The position numbers were made by a program, and so were the translations under genes. Shown here piece after piece: positions 8,581-17,443 of a stretch of 37,701 nucleotides of DNA. Under the pieces are notes generated by a model. The model had not been told where the DNA came from. It saw only the letters and a program-made list of their open reading frames with translations, and searched no databases. This stretch comes from Deltaproteobacteria bacterium (GTDB taxonomy: Bacteria > Desulfobacterota > Desulfarculia > Adiutricales > JAFDHD01), in NCBI GenBank assembly GCA_019306365.1, contig JAFDLS010000003.1, positions 1-37,701 of the forward strand. Direction: 5' to 3'. Position 1 is the stretch's first letter, and every line of letters starts with the position of its first letter.

Positions 8581-8667
8581 AGACCTCTGCAAAACCTCGT
8601 CCTTCAGCCGAACCTCATGAGCCCCGCTTCGCTAACGCTGCAGCGGCATATATCAGGCTCAAATTTA
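8581..8667 (-). repeat. Family-B MITE-like repeat, half copy
   Basis: Begins with the 15-bp terminal repeat agacctctgcaaaac at 8581-8595 and then matches the reverse complement of the right half of the 17223-17393 copy (cctcatgagccccgcttcgct, cgctgcagcggcatat, caggctcaaattta). Similarity stops at 8667-8668, so the other half and second terminal repeat are missing. The last matching bases are the stop codon of the vWA gene read on the minus strand. The left end is 11 bp after the rlmB stop. Confidence 0.85.
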
Positions 8668-11600
8668 ACCCATCAAGGATTCAACCACCCTGGGCAAGGT
8701 CTCAGGAAGCGAGTGGATGTCCTTGATGACGAGGTAATTATTCGGATCGCACATCTTTCTAAGGTAGTCGTTTCCGCTTTGATCCACGGTGATGCAAAAT
8801 GCCCGGATGCCTTCTTTTTTAGCCTCGAGCAGCGCCATCATGGTGTCGTGGAGTCCATATTCATTTGAACGTCTATCCTCCCCGTAATCCTGGTCTTGCG
8901 GAAACCCGTCACTCAGGAGAATCAGGAGACGCTGGTCCGACTCAACCGATGACAGTTTGGTAATGGCGTGTCTGATGGCCGGGCCCATGCGAGTGCTCTG
9001 TTTGGGGTGAATGCCGGCAATTCGCCTTTTCAGCGTTTCTGAATAAGAATCCCCGAAGTCCTTGATATTGTAAAAATCGACTTTTTCTCTGCCTGAACCT
9101 GAAAAACCGAAGATGGCGTAATCATCGTCCAGGGCGTTGAGCGCTTCCATCAGGACTACCAGGCTCTCAATCTCAATATCGATAATCTTTTTATTATTGG
9201 ATTTCGGAGATGAAAGGGTCTTTTGAGAGGGATGGTTTGGATTTTGAGAGCAAGGTACAAGCTCGTCCGTGGACGCGCTCATATCTATGAGAAGAAGGGT
9301 TGAAATCTTTCTGATTTTTTTCTCCCGCCGGGTGAAGATCTTGTCTGAGGGGCTGGAGCCGGCTATACGGTCCACCACACCCTGGATCATCAGCGGTAAA
9401 TCGATCTCATCTCCCCAATCCATTCTTCGCGAGATATCAAGAAGTTCAGGGCGAATCCTCTGAAACTGCTTTTTTACTTTCTGGATGAGGTTATTGTAAT
9501 TCGCGTAAATCTCATCAATAATTTCAGGGTCAAGAGGCTCCACCTTTTTTTCCCGGAGACAGCACCATCTTTTACGATAAGCCTTGGCCAGGTAATCCCA
9601 TTCGTCGTAATAGAAAGGGCCGTCCTGGCCGGTTGACCGGGGGGTGATTTTAACGAGAGGCCGGTTCTCAGCCTCGTGATTCTCCGTATGCGGATCGTTA
9701 ATGGCGGCCTTGGCGCTTATATCGGCGCCTGTTATAAAAAGCCCATCGGAAAACGGCTCTTCCGCATCCAGGAATTTCAATTTAGAAAGATCCTTGATAC
9801 TTTCTAAAAGCTTTTTGAGCTCATCCGCGGACATTGGGATGACGCCTTCCCCATTGCCTAACTCATCTATAATCTCATCAGGCGGAGATTTCCAGGGCCC
9901 TGCGCCCGGCATAAGATCGGGATCGAGTATTCCCCGGAAAAAGAGCGGAACGTAGGGCAGGTAAGAAGGGCTGGGCGGCAGTTGGCTGAGGTAATCGTAA
10001 ATTTGAAGCGTTTTGGAAAAACAGTCCCAAACTCCACGCGCCTGTTCGTAAAACCCCGCAAGTGTATTCTTGAGATAAACGGCGTGCTTTAAAATTTCTT
10101 CTGGCAGCAGCGTTTCATCCAGAAAGCCGGTAGTCAATCTCAGCAGAACCTCAACAAGCGCCTCCTGCAAAGGCAGGCATTCCAAATCCGTTCTCTTTTT
10201 CATGGCCTCGGAAATGACCTGATCGATTTCCTCCCTCAGACCTCTATATTCCCGCCTGAGACTATGATCAACCCGGCCGTCCTCTAAAATAAAAAAGATA
10301 TCCATGACCAAAGCTTTAGAGGGAAAAGTCTGAAGGATCTCCATGATGGGGTTAAACCCGGATTCGAAGGTCCCGAATTCAATATATCCGGCCTGATGCG
10401 CCGTGGCCACCTTGTACACGCGGAAGTTATCCTCGCGTTTTCGTTCACTGGCAATGAGCGGCGGCAGATAGATCGTTTGACCGTCGGTCGCGGGATAGTG
10501 CCTTACTCTGGGGCTTACCTCGGCGTCAAGCTCCTCAGTGCTCCTGAGACGCATTTCTTTGCCTGACAGGGCATGCGCTAAAAAAGATAGAAGACGCCGA
10601 TGGTCTTCGAGAAGTACGGCTTCCTTCCATCTGTCAAGTTCACGTTGAGATTCCCTGGATTGCAGTGAGAAGTAGTCAAATCCATTTTGTTCATCCTTAA
10701 GAAGCAAAGAAACGCCTTTTTTGATCCAATGTGATAAAAAGGTTTCGGGAATTTGTTCTAGAAGACGTCCGGCATGCTTGAGGTATATCCTGGCAGTTTT
10801 AGACGAAATCCGCCATAAGGAATCTTCATGTTCCATTACATTTTCTTGTATTGGGTAAGAAAGAGTGGCGAGTGATGATACTATCTCATCGAACGTGCCG
10901 GCGATATTTTCAGGGTTATCCGCGGAAAATTTTCTGGTTGTTTTTAAAACAGTGGTTCGGATGGTCGGGCAAAGCCTCAACAAAGCCGCCGGACATCCCT
11001 GGTAGAATTCGATAGCCCCTGCTGGATTGACTTTGGCCAGCATGGATGTGAGTTGGAAGATTTCGAGTCGTTCAGACACATAAAGAGACTCCAACTCATC
11101 AGGCATGTGTGAAAAAAAGGTTGAAGCAAGATCAGCCGAGTGTCTCGCTATCTGAAGACCTGCAGCGGTCCAGTCCTTAAGTTCCCTGAATGATATAAAC
11201 CGGCTGAATTCCACGCTCGATTTGAAAAAGGTATTCGCGGCCTCTTCTCTTATGTCGCCGGTGGCCAGAATTTGCATGGCCCAACCAGCCCAGGCCCTGA
11301 GATTAACCACCTTAACATGGTTGAGAAATTCCGGTGTGGATCGAAAATATTGGAGAGCGGTTGAAGGTGAACATTCAGCCACTTGCAGTCCTTGTTCCAG
11401 CCAGCCATTAAGCTGATGAAATGATCCCTGGCACAAGAGAGCTGAGCTTGAGCGAAAATACTCCTGGCATAAATCAGGTGTCCCGGAAGGTTCATTCAAC
11501 ACGCTTCTTCCGAGTCTTAACCACTGTTTAAATTCGGTCTTTGACAGTAAAGGAAGTATTGATGGAGAGGCTTTCACAAAGGCCAAAGCGCTTTCGGACG

Positions 11601-11802
11601 ATTCTTCCCAAAGATCTTCGGTCGCGGTAAAAATCTCCCTTTGGGATACCCCGTTCGGCCATTGCTTTTTCGAAAGGGGTTCCTCTTTAATAAAAAAGGT
11701 TTTCAGGGATGTTTTATCCGGATTCAAGTTGGCTTTCCTGGCATCATCAGGGGAAGATAGTGGATATGACTTCCGCGATTGCCTTCTGAATTTCCCTCTC
11801 AT
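8665..11802 (-). CDS. NorD/CbbO-like vWA protein with N-terminal helical repeats
   Basis: A 1045-aa cytoplasmic protein. The C-terminal third matches NorD/CbbO activators: [21 protein letters not shown], a linker with [21 protein letters not shown], then a vWA domain with MIDAS DMSAS (Asp840), STRMGPA and LLSDGFPQD. NorD/CbbO proteins work with NorQ/CbbQ ATPases to activate enzymes such as nitric oxide reductase or Rubisco. Residues about 70-405 hold eight or nine degenerate repeats of about 38 residues, pattern W-x3-G-(x)n-SP-xx-A-xx-FF-x-S-x-P-xx-L, which predict an alpha-solenoid. This makes the protein far longer than ordinary NorD (about 600 aa). The ATG at 11802 overlaps the ATPase gene by 56 bp; a TTG at 11727 with aggaa upstream is an alternative start just after the ATPase stop. 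No nor or cbb client genes are nearby. The stop codon lies in a repeat remnant. Confidence 0.85.
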   Translation of the reverse strand: MRGKFRRQSRKSYPLSSPDDARKANLNPDKTSLKTFFIKEEPLSKKQWPNGVSQREIFTATEDLWEESSESALAFVKASPSILPLLSKTEFKQWLRLGRSVLNEPSGTPDLCQEYFRSSSALLCQGSFHQLNGWLEQGLQVAECSPSTALQYFRSTPEFLNHVKVVNLRAWAGWAMQILATGDIREEAANTFFKSSVEFSRFISFRELKDWTAAGLQIARHSADLASTFFSHMPDELESLYVSERLEIFQLTSMLAKVNPAGAIEFYQGCPAALLRLCPTIRTTVLKTTRKFSADNPENIAGTFDEIVSSLATLSYPIQENVMEHEDSLWRISSKTARIYLKHAGRLLEQIPETFLSHWIKKGVSLLLKDEQNGFDYFSLQSRESQRELDRWKEAVLLEDHRRLLSFLAHALSGKEMRLRSTEELDAEVSPRVRHYPATDGQTIYLPPLIASERKREDNFRVYKVATAHQAGYIEFGTFESGFNPIMEILQTFPSKALVMDIFFILEDGRVDHSLRREYRGLREEIDQVISEAMKKRTDLECLPLQEALVEVLLRLTTGFLDETLLPEEILKHAVYLKNTLAGFYEQARGVWDCFSKTLQIYDYLSQLPPSPSYLPYVPLFFRGILDPDLMPGAGPWKSPPDEIIDELGNGEGVIPMSADELKKLLESIKDLSKLKFLDAEEPFSDGLFITGADISAKAAINDPHTENHEAENRPLVKITPRSTGQDGPFYYDEWDYLAKAYRKRWCCLREKKVEPLDPEIIDEIYANYNNLIQKVKKQFQRIRPELLDISRRMDWGDEIDLPLMIQGVVDRIAGSSPSDKIFTRREKKIRKISTLLLIDMSASTDELVPCSQNPNHPSQKTLSSPKSNNKKIIDIEIESLVVLMEALNALDDDYAIFGFSGSGREKVDFYNIKDFGDSYSETLKRRIAGIHPKQSTRMGPAIRHAITKLSSVESDQRLLILLSDGFPQDQDYGEDRRSNEYGLHDTMMALLEAKKEGIRAFCITVDQSGNDYLRKMCDPNNYLVIKDIHSLPETLPRVVESLMG

Positions 11803-12613
11803 CAGTCAACGAGGCGGCGATGGCTGTCTCACAGGCCCTTCTCGGGGCAATGCCTTCCCTGATCAATCTTCCAGCGTAAACGAGCAGGCGGGTGCTGACC
11901 CCTTCGTTCAGGGCATGTCCCTTCAGATGTCGGACCTTTTCCCCCATTTTGGCTAGTTCATAGGCTATTTCTTCGCTGACCGAGCTTTCATGCTGAATGA
12001 TCTGGGATTCCTGCCGCCGGGAGGGATAATCGAAATCAATGGCCATGAATCGCTGCCTGGTGCTTTGTTTCAAATCCTTGATTACACTTTGGTATCCCGG
12101 GTTATAAGAGATCACGAGAAGGAAGTTCTCGTGGGCCTTGACGACCTTTCCGGTCTTATCTATCGGCAGAATCCTGCGATGATCTGAAAGGGGATGAATG
12201 ATGACCGTGGTATCCTTTCTGGCCTCCACGATTTCATCGAGGTAACAGATAGCCCCGGTCTTGACCGCCTTGGTAAGAGGGCCGTCAGCCCAGACAGTCT
12301 CATCCCCCTTTAAAAGGAATTTTCCCACCAGATCCGTGGCCGTTAAATCCTCATGACAGGCGACCGTAATAAGCGGCAGAGATTGTTCTTCGCCTTCCCC
12401 AGAAAATTCTATTTCACGGCCAAAGGTGTAGGCCATGTATTCGATAAATCGAGTCTTGCCTGTGCCAGTAGGCCCTTTTAAGAGTACGGGGATCTTTGAA
12501 CGAAAGGCCGCTCGAAACAATTCGACCTCATCCTTAATGGGCAGATAGTAAGGTTCGTTTTTAATTGTGTATTCCTCGACCTTTAGTTCTCGAGCTTTTC
12601 CAAATGATTGCAT
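11747..12613 (-). CDS. NorQ/CbbQ-type MoxR-family AAA+ ATPase
   Basis: A 288-aa AAA+ ATPase of the CbbQ/NorQ/GvpN group. The N-terminus [19 protein letters not shown] precedes Walker [16 protein letters not shown] at about residues 45-59. [28 protein letters not shown] is typical of the group, as are Walker [24 protein letters not shown] and the sensor region [33 protein letters not shown]. In characterised systems this ATPase forms a hexamer that remodels a client enzyme together with a vWA partner. Here the partner is the overlapping downstream gene. Start ATG at 12613 has the Shine-Dalgarno-like aagaagga, and a strong promoter lies 26-54 bp upstream. The client cannot be identified from this window. 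Confidence 0.92.
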   Translation of the reverse strand: MQSFGKARELKVEEYTIKNEPYYLPIKDEVELFRAAFRSKIPVLLKGPTGTGKTRFIEYMAYTFGREIEFSGEGEEQSLPLITVACHEDLTATDLVGKFLLKGDETVWADGPLTKAVKTGAICYLDEIVEARKDTTVIIHPLSDHRRILPIDKTGKVVKAHENFLLVISYNPGYQSVIKDLKQSTRQRFMAIDFDYPSRRQESQIIQHESSVSEEIAYELAKMGEKVRHLKGHALNEGVSTRLLVYAGRLIREGIAPRRACETAIAASLTDEREIQKAIAEVISTIFP

Positions 12614-12638
12614 TTTTTATTTCCTTCTTTAGATCGAA

Positions 12639-12667
12639 ATAATAGGGAAAAGAAGATCGCGCGTCAA
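12639..12667 (-). promoter_or_regulatory. Sigma70-type promoter for the NorQ/NorD-like pair
   Basis: On the minus strand TTGACG (12667-12662) and TATTAT (12644-12639) are separated by exactly 17 bp, and the ATPase start codon follows about 26 bp after the -10. The predicted leader is about 20 nt and contains the ribosome-binding site. The rest of 12668-12894, between this promoter and the yggS stop, holds no gene that I can see, only a small hairpin near 12824-12843. Confidence 0.6.
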
Positions 12668-12894
12668 GAGTTGAAGAAAATTAATGATATAGCTCGGTGC
12701 TTGGTTATCATGGACCCAGCGCGTGAGCTTAAGGTAGGAACCGCTTTTGTGCGCTAGTGGACGCCAGGGTTATTTCAGAATTTCCACTTTCGCGTGAACG
12801 ACGGCTTTGAATGATTTCATTATCGAGGAAGCTGAAATCCTCGCAGGTCAAAGGGAGTTCCTAAGGCATGTAACGGCCTATTGGATTTCTTAGA

Positions 12895-13572
12895 TTATGC
12901 GCGTGGTCCGAAAATAGCGGTGCCGACCCGAATGATGGTTGCTCCTTCTTCGATGGCAACTTCAAAATCACCTGACATTCCCATGGAAAGCTCGGTGAGC
13001 GGAGAGCCGATGCTTTCTTGAACCTCCCTCAGCGCCTTGAAATAGGGTCTGGCCTTTTCCGGTTGGTCGAAGAAAGGAGGCATCGTCATTAGACCGCGTA
13101 CTTCCAGATTAGGCAGCTCGCATGCCTGGGCCGCCAGATCGGCGGTATAGGCCTTATCCACCCCTGATTTTGACTCCTCCTCAGAAATGTTGACCTGGAT
13201 AAGGATGGGTATACGACGGTTTATACTCTCGGCCCGTTTGTCAAGTTCCCGGGCGAGTTTTAAGCTGTCCACGGAATGGATCAGGTCGAATAACTTGACA
13301 GCGTACTTCGCCTTGTTTGTCTGGAGGTGACCGATAAAATGCCAGGAGGCGGATGGGCCTATCTCTTCTATCTTGGCCCGGGCTTCCTGAATATAGTTTT
13401 CTCCGAAGACTTTCAACCCGGCTTCGAGAGCGGCATGGATTGTTTCACTCGGAAGGGTCTTGGTCACAGCCACCAGCTGAACATCAGCCGGACTCCGGCC
13501 TGCCCTGCGGCAGGCCGCCTGAATTCGTTCAGATACAGATGCGATACGCTCGCTTATCGGAGATGAGGTCAT
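12895..13572 (-). CDS. yggS: YggS/PLPBP family pyridoxal-phosphate-binding protein
   Basis: A 225-aa single-domain PLP protein (fold type III, alanine-racemase-like barrel) thought to control free PLP and amino-acid balance; no enzymatic reaction is firmly established. The PLP lysine is in LVAVTKTLP near residue 38. FGENYIQEARAKIEEI, WHFIGHLQTNKAKY, IHSVDSLKLA, ILIQVNISEEESKSGV, LMTMPPF, LSMGMSGDFEVAIEEGATIIRVGTAIFG are all family signatures. Length and both ends are normal. It lies downstream of a family-B repeat that separates it from the HD-GYP genes, so co-transcription with them is uncertain. Confidence 0.93.
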   Translation of the reverse strand: MTSSPISERIASVSERIQAACRRAGRSPADVQLVAVTKTLPSETIHAALEAGLKVFGENYIQEARAKIEEIGPSASWHFIGHLQTNKAKYAVKLFDLIHSVDSLKLARELDKRAESINRRIPILIQVNISEEESKSGVDKAYTADLAAQACELPNLEVRGLMTMPPFFDQPEKARPYFKALREVQESIGSPLTELSMGMSGDFEVAIEEGATIIRVGTAIFGPRA

Positions 13573-13590
13573 GAAAAGGTCCTTTATGGT

Positions 13591-13766
13591 TAGAAGCTAT
13601 CTCAAAATTAGTGTTTTGGTCTAAATCGCGGAGAAAGAAAATTTAACCCGCAGGAATATGTTAGATATTTCGAGGACTTAAATTTTCGTACGACATATGC
13701 CGCTGCAGTGTCAGCGAAGCGGCGCTCATGAGTTAGGGTAAACGAACTTTTTTGAGATGGCTTCTA
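13591..13766. repeat. Family-B repeat core with a different pair of terminal inverted repeats
   Basis: A 176-bp element whose core (aaatcgcgg, aatttaacccgcaggaatatg, gacatatgccgctgcag, tcagcgaagcgg, gctcatgag) matches the 17223-17393 copy, but whose ends do not. The ends are tagaagctatctcaaaa on the left and its near-perfect inverse ttttgagatggcttcta on the right (16 of 17 pairs). Both ends are TA, which could be a TA target duplication. The last three bases, 13764-13766, are the TAG stop codon of the HD-GYP gene on the minus strand. Confidence 0.85.
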
Positions 13767-15002
13767 GAAATATATAGAGAGATCAAGGCCTAAAGTCCGG
13801 GGATCAATAACGCCGACAATGTTAATATCTAAAAATTTTGCGGCATCGAGATTCATTGTTTTAACCCCGAATATCGGGACACCTTTGGGATCAAGTATAA
13901 GTCTAATATTTGGCCGCAGTAAGGTAGAACGGTTGACGCTGCGCACTACGGCAATCTCCCCGGTGTTAAGCTTCACCAGGGTCCCGGCCGGGTAAATACC
14001 CAGGCATTGTGTAAATTTTTCCACCCAGAGTGTATCGAATTGCTTTCCCCTCAGGGCGAAGATAGTCTTGAGGGCTTCATGGGGCGGAATGCTCTTTCGA
14101 TAAACCCGATCACTTGTCAGAGCGTCATAGACGTCCGCTAAACCGGCGATAGTTATAAATTCATCGATCTGGTCTTCGGTTAAATGGTCCGGATAACCGG
14201 AACCATCAATCCGTTCGTGGTGGTGCCGGGCTATGGAAACAGCGTTTCCAGGTATTTTTTTCGTCTTTTCGAGCATATTGGCGCCAATGACGGTATGAGA
14301 TTTTATGGCCCTGAATTCCTTCTCGGTCAATGAAGTTCGCTTGTTCAAAATATTATAAGGCACTTTGGTTTTACCCAGGTCGTGAAGTATGGCGCCCAAT
14401 CCCAATTCACGGATTTTCTGCCGAGAAAAATTAACGTGACACCCTATGCAGATTGAAAGAACAGCTACATTCAGTGAGTGCGTCAGGGTGTACTCATCAT
14501 AAGCTTTAAGTTTTATGAGTGCCAGCGATGCGTCCCGGTTCCTGAATGTAGAGTCGATGATGTCCTCAACATTCGCCTGCACCTTGGGAACATTGACTTC
14601 CCTTCCGGCTCGGGCGTCCGCTAGAAATTCCCGTGTGGTTTGAAGAGCTGAAAAATATGTTTCGCGAGCTCGAGGCAGCTCCTCTTCCAAAGGAACGGTT
14701 TTTACAGGCTCTCCCGGTTTTTCCTCGACTGGCTCCGCTATCTGTTCGGCTTTTTCAGATATTCCCCTGAGTTTTTCGATTTCTTTGACGATTTTTTTGG
14801 GGGAGCTCCCGCGCGCCAAATCTATGGTAACTTCATCGATGCCATATTCTTTAAGCTGCTCGATTTCCTTTTTTGAGGTAATCAGTTTCTTTTGTTTCGT
14901 CCAAGGGTGATCAAACCATTTCCGTCCAACATCATACACAAACATGCCCAAAGACAGGTCTTCGGTCCGAATTTTTTTTAGCTTGTTTTTTATTTTGTTC
15001 AA
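13764..15002 (-). CDS. DUF3391 / HD-GYP cyclic-di-GMP phosphodiesterase (copy 1)
   Basis: A 412-aa cytoplasmic protein. The N-terminal DUF3391 region is seen in LSLGMFVYDVGRKWFDHPWTKQ and the 'KEIEQLKEYGIDEVTIDLARG' segment; a charged Pro/Glu linker follows (about 80-110). The HD-GYP domain has HDLGKTKVP with His207-Asp208 and HHERIDGSGYP at about residues 260-270, then SDRVYRKSIPPHEAL. All metal and GYP residues are present, so it should hydrolyse c-di-GMP to pGpG or GMP. The start is TTG at 15002 with aaagga six bases upstream. It is a close paralogue of the next gene upstream and lies 148 bp after it. Its TAG stop is supplied by the terminal repeat of a family-B element. Confidence 0.92.
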   Translation of the reverse strand: MNKIKNKLKKIRTEDLSLGMFVYDVGRKWFDHPWTKQKKLITSKKEIEQLKEYGIDEVTIDLARGSSPKKIVKEIEKLRGISEKAEQIAEPVEEKPGEPVKTVPLEEELPRARETYFSALQTTREFLADARAGREVNVPKVQANVEDIIDSTFRNRDASLALIKLKAYDEYTLTHSLNVAVLSICIGCHVNFSRQKIRELGLGAILHDLGKTKVPYNILNKRTSLTEKEFRAIKSHTVIGANMLEKTKKIPGNAVSIARHHHERIDGSGYPDHLTEDQIDEFITIAGLADVYDALTSDRVYRKSIPPHEALKTIFALRGKQFDTLWVEKFTQCLGIYPAGTLVKLNTGEIAVVRSVNRSTLLRPNIRLILDPKGVPIFGVKTMNLDAAKFLDINIVGVIDPRTLGLDLSIYF

Positions 15003-15150
15003 TTCCTATCCTTTAGCAAGTTGGATATTTCGAATATAAGTTGGCTAGATATAAAAAACGCCCTCTGATCACAGCCATGAAAAGCTGGTTAATAGGATCT
15101 GAGGCATCCTCGTTATCCGGTATAGAGATCATAAAAAAACCCTTTGTAAA

Positions 15151-16377
15151 CTATAAAAGACTGGAAAGGTCCAGGCCCAGCGGTTTTGGGGCCACGACTT
15201 CCACGATTTCTCGATTCAGATTATTATTTTCAGCCAAATCAACGATTTTTTCCCCGGTTATAGGCATGTTTTTTGAGTCAAAAAGAAGCCTTATCTTTGG
15301 CCTAAGCAGATTGGAATGGTTGACGCCCAAAACCAGGGAGATCTCGCCGCTGCTCAGTTTGACCAGAGTCCCGACCGGGTAAATGCCCAGGCATTGTATA
15401 AATTTCTCAATCCAGAATGAGTCGAACTGCATGCCTCTCAAAGCGAAAAGCGACTTTAGGGCCTCATGCGGAAGGATACCTTTGCGATAGACCCTGTCGC
15501 TTGACATAGCATCATAAACGTCTGACATACCGGTAATGATCATGAAATGACTGATTTTTTCTCCAGACAGGCCGTCTGGATAACCTGTGCCGTCAATTCG
15601 TTCGTGATGGTATCGGGCCACGGATATGGATTGATCGGAGATATTACTGGTTGTTTCGAGCATCTGGGCGCCTATAACGGGATGAAACTTGATAGCGTTG
15701 AACTCCTCCGCGGTCAGTTTGGCCTTTTTATTCAGTATTTCCAGGGGCACCTTGGTTTTTCCCAGATCATGCAAAATGGCTCCCATGCCTAACTGACGGA
15801 GTTTGCCGCGCGGCAAATTGATATGACAACCCATGCTTATGGCCAGCACGCCCACATTCAAGGAGTGGGTCAAGGTGTATTCGTCGTAGGTTTTGAGTTT
15901 AATCAGCGCCAGCGAGGCGTCTCGATTCCTGAAGGCCGATTCGATCATCGTCTCAACATTATCCCGAACTTTGGCCACATTGAGCTTGCGCCCGGCGCGA
16001 GTGTCAGCCAGGAATTCTCTTGTGGTCTCCAAGGCGTCAAAGTAAATCTTCTTCGCTCGAGGCAGTTCCTCAGCCATTGTAACGGATTCCGTTCTCTCCC
16101 TGGTCCGTTTCTCTTTTTTGCCCGCCAGTTCTTTATCTTCTGATTTTTCTTTTTTTTCCTCTATCTCTTTTAGTTTAATTAATGGCAACCCTCGGGCCAG
16201 ATCCACCGTAACCTCTCTGATGCCGTAATCAATAAGCTGGTCAATGTCTCTTGCCGAGGTGATAAGCTTGCTTCTATGCGGCCAGGGGTGGTGAATCCAG
16301 TGGCGCCCGACATCAAACACGAACATGCCAACATTCAAATCCTTGACATGTACCTTTTGCAGCCTTCTTTCAAGCAT
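15151..16377 (-). CDS. DUF3391 / HD-GYP cyclic-di-GMP phosphodiesterase (copy 2)
   Basis: A 408-aa paralogue of the gene that follows it, with the same order: DUF3391 (VKDLNVGMFVFDVGRHWIHHPW), a Lys/Glu-rich linker at about residues 75-98, then HD-GYP with ILHDLGKTKVP and HHERIDGTGYPDGLS and the SDRVYRKGILPHEAL segment. Catalytic residues are intact. The main differences between the two copies are in the linker and the extreme C-terminus. The ATG at 16377 begins two bases after the stop of the PilZ gene, so translation of the two is probably coupled. This tandem arrangement looks like a local duplication with both copies kept. Confidence 0.92.
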   Translation of the reverse strand: MLERRLQKVHVKDLNVGMFVFDVGRHWIHHPWPHRSKLITSARDIDQLIDYGIREVTVDLARGLPLIKLKEIEEKKEKSEDKELAGKKEKRTRERTESVTMAEELPRAKKIYFDALETTREFLADTRAGRKLNVAKVRDNVETMIESAFRNRDASLALIKLKTYDEYTLTHSLNVGVLAISMGCHINLPRGKLRQLGMGAILHDLGKTKVPLEILNKKAKLTAEEFNAIKFHPVIGAQMLETTSNISDQSISVARYHHERIDGTGYPDGLSGEKISHFMIITGMSDVYDAMSSDRVYRKGILPHEALKSLFALRGMQFDSFWIEKFIQCLGIYPVGTLVKLSSGEISLVLGVNHSNLLRPKIRLLFDSKNMPITGEKIVDLAENNNLNREIVEVVAPKPLGLDLSSLL

Positions 16378-16379
16378 GT

Positions 16380-17018
16380 TTATGCCCTGACACGAAGTGA
16401 CTTAAGTTTCTCCAGATACGCTGCAACAGTGCTGTGAACGGCCTGAAGGCTATCCGAAAATATCAGGCCAATATGGTATGTATCGCTTGTTTTTTGACAA
16501 TTTTTTACTTCACATTCGATATCGACAGCCACATCATGCTCAGGAAAAGGGACTATAAGGTAAAGAGTGTTCTTTATGGAGAAGGGGTTGGGTGAACTGA
16601 GCAGACAGCCGTTTTTGGACAGGTTAAGTATCTCGCCAGTAAAACGCTCGCTTCCGGGTTCTGATCCCTTCTGTGATGAAAAAGCTGCGTCGAGCCTGAC
16701 AGGGTAACGATCTTCTTTTCTCAGGTTCGACGATTCAATGGATTCCGGGTACTTCAAAAAAACTAATGGATACGGGCGCTTGGCAAAACCCTGCACCTCT
16801 GACATAAAGCCGCAGGCTCTGCCGGTGTCGATGTACCGAACCATGCCGACCATGCCTTCATCCAATTGCACCAACAGATTGTTTTGGGTTGGGTGATCTA
16901 TAATAATATACTGGTTTTGTTTGAAGCCCCTAAAAAAAGAATTGAATTTGTTATTGAAAATCGAAGGGAATTCTACGATGAGTTTCAGGCCCGGGGAAAA
17001 ATTTGGTTGCCAATCCAC
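16380..17018 (-). CDS. PilZ-domain c-di-GMP-binding protein with YcgR-like N-domain
   Basis: A 212-aa protein. The C-terminal half is a PilZ domain: the c-di-GMP-binding RKEDRYPVR (RxxxR) near residue 99 and NLSKNGCLL ([D/N]xSxxG) near residue 134. The N-terminal half (LIVEFPSIFNNKFNSFFRGFKQNQYIIIDHP ... GFMSEVQGFAKRPYPLVFLKYP) looks like the flagellar-brake PilZN domain of YcgR. It should sense c-di-GMP and change motility or surface behaviour. The gene leads an operon with two HD-GYP phosphodiesterases, giving a sensor together with degraders but no GGDEF synthase. The GTG start at 17018 has gaggtgg close upstream; the spacing is short, so the start is not certain. Confidence 0.85.
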   Translation of the reverse strand: MDWQPNFSPGLKLIVEFPSIFNNKFNSFFRGFKQNQYIIIDHPTQNNLLVQLDEGMVGMVRYIDTGRACGFMSEVQGFAKRPYPLVFLKYPESIESSNLRKEDRYPVRLDAAFSSQKGSEPGSERFTGEILNLSKNGCLLSSPNPFSIKNTLYLIVPFPEHDVAVDIECEVKNCQKTSDTYHIGLIFSDSLQAVHSTVAAYLEKLKSLRVRA

Positions 17019-17099
17019 TTCCCACCTCTGTCTTCATTTAAGAATTGCAGCTAATTTCTGTGTGTAGAGTTATTTATCATTCGGCCACATTTAACCCCA

Positions 17100-17128
17100 A
17101 GAATAACAGATGTGCCGTTTGTGTTCAA
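17100..17128 (-). promoter_or_regulatory. Probable promoter of the PilZ - HD-GYP operon
   Basis: Minus strand TTGAAC (17128-17123) and TATTCT (17105-17100) are 17 bp apart, giving a leader of about 75 nt before the GTG start at 17018. Confidence 0.45.
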
Positions 17129-17181
17129 GTTTTTCCATCATCATTTTCTCCGTCCAATTCTACCAGGAATTTTTTTGACCT

Positions 17182-17217
17182 GTAATAGTAACTGTCAGGA
17201 TAATGTTCCGTTTGATA
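17182..17217 (-). repeat. Family-A repeat, end fragment
   Basis: The stretch from gtaatagtaactgtcagga to gttccgtttgat matches the reverse complement of the right end of the full family-A copies (ctatagtaattgccag... gttccgtttgat). Only about 36 bp remain. It stops 5 bp before a family-B element. Confidence 0.65.
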
Positions 17218-17222
17218 ACTAG

Positions 17223-17393
17223 AGACCTCTGCAAAACCAGTAATTTTGTTGAAATCGCGGAAGGTGGAAATTTAACCCGCAGGAATATGTTTAATATTTC
17301 GGGGATTTAAATTTGAGCCTGACATATGCCGCTGCAGCGTCAGCGAAGCGGGGCTCATGAGGTCAGCTAAAGGACGAAGTTTTGCAGAGGTCT
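17223..17393 (+). repeat. Family-B MITE-like repeat, full copy
   Basis: A 171-bp element bounded by perfect 15-bp terminal inverted repeats, agacctctgcaaaac at 17223-17237 and gttttgcagaggtct at 17379-17393. The core contains tttaacccgcaggaat and a GC-rich hairpin region (gccgctgcag ... cagcgaagcgg). It has no open reading frame. It lies 50 bp beyond the 3' end of maf and about 205 bp upstream of the PilZ start. With the two entries above it accounts for most of 17019-17443. Confidence 0.9.
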
Positions 17394-17443
17394 TTGTTGA
17401 AGCCTTATTTCCTGAAGGCGAGTCAATGAGGCTCCTCGTTAAT

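Noticed and set aside
8065-8726. Antisense and overlapping frames within rlmB and the adjoining repeat
   Set aside because: Low-complexity Ala/Arg/Pro shadows of rlmB and of the family-B half element.
8665-12613. Magnesium or cobalt chelatase (ChlI/ChlD) assignment for the AAA-vWA pair
   Set aside because: The ATPase motifs ([16 protein letters not shown]) and the YYDEWDYL...RIRPELLD region of the vWA protein match NorQ/NorD and CbbQ/CbbO rather than chelatase subunits.
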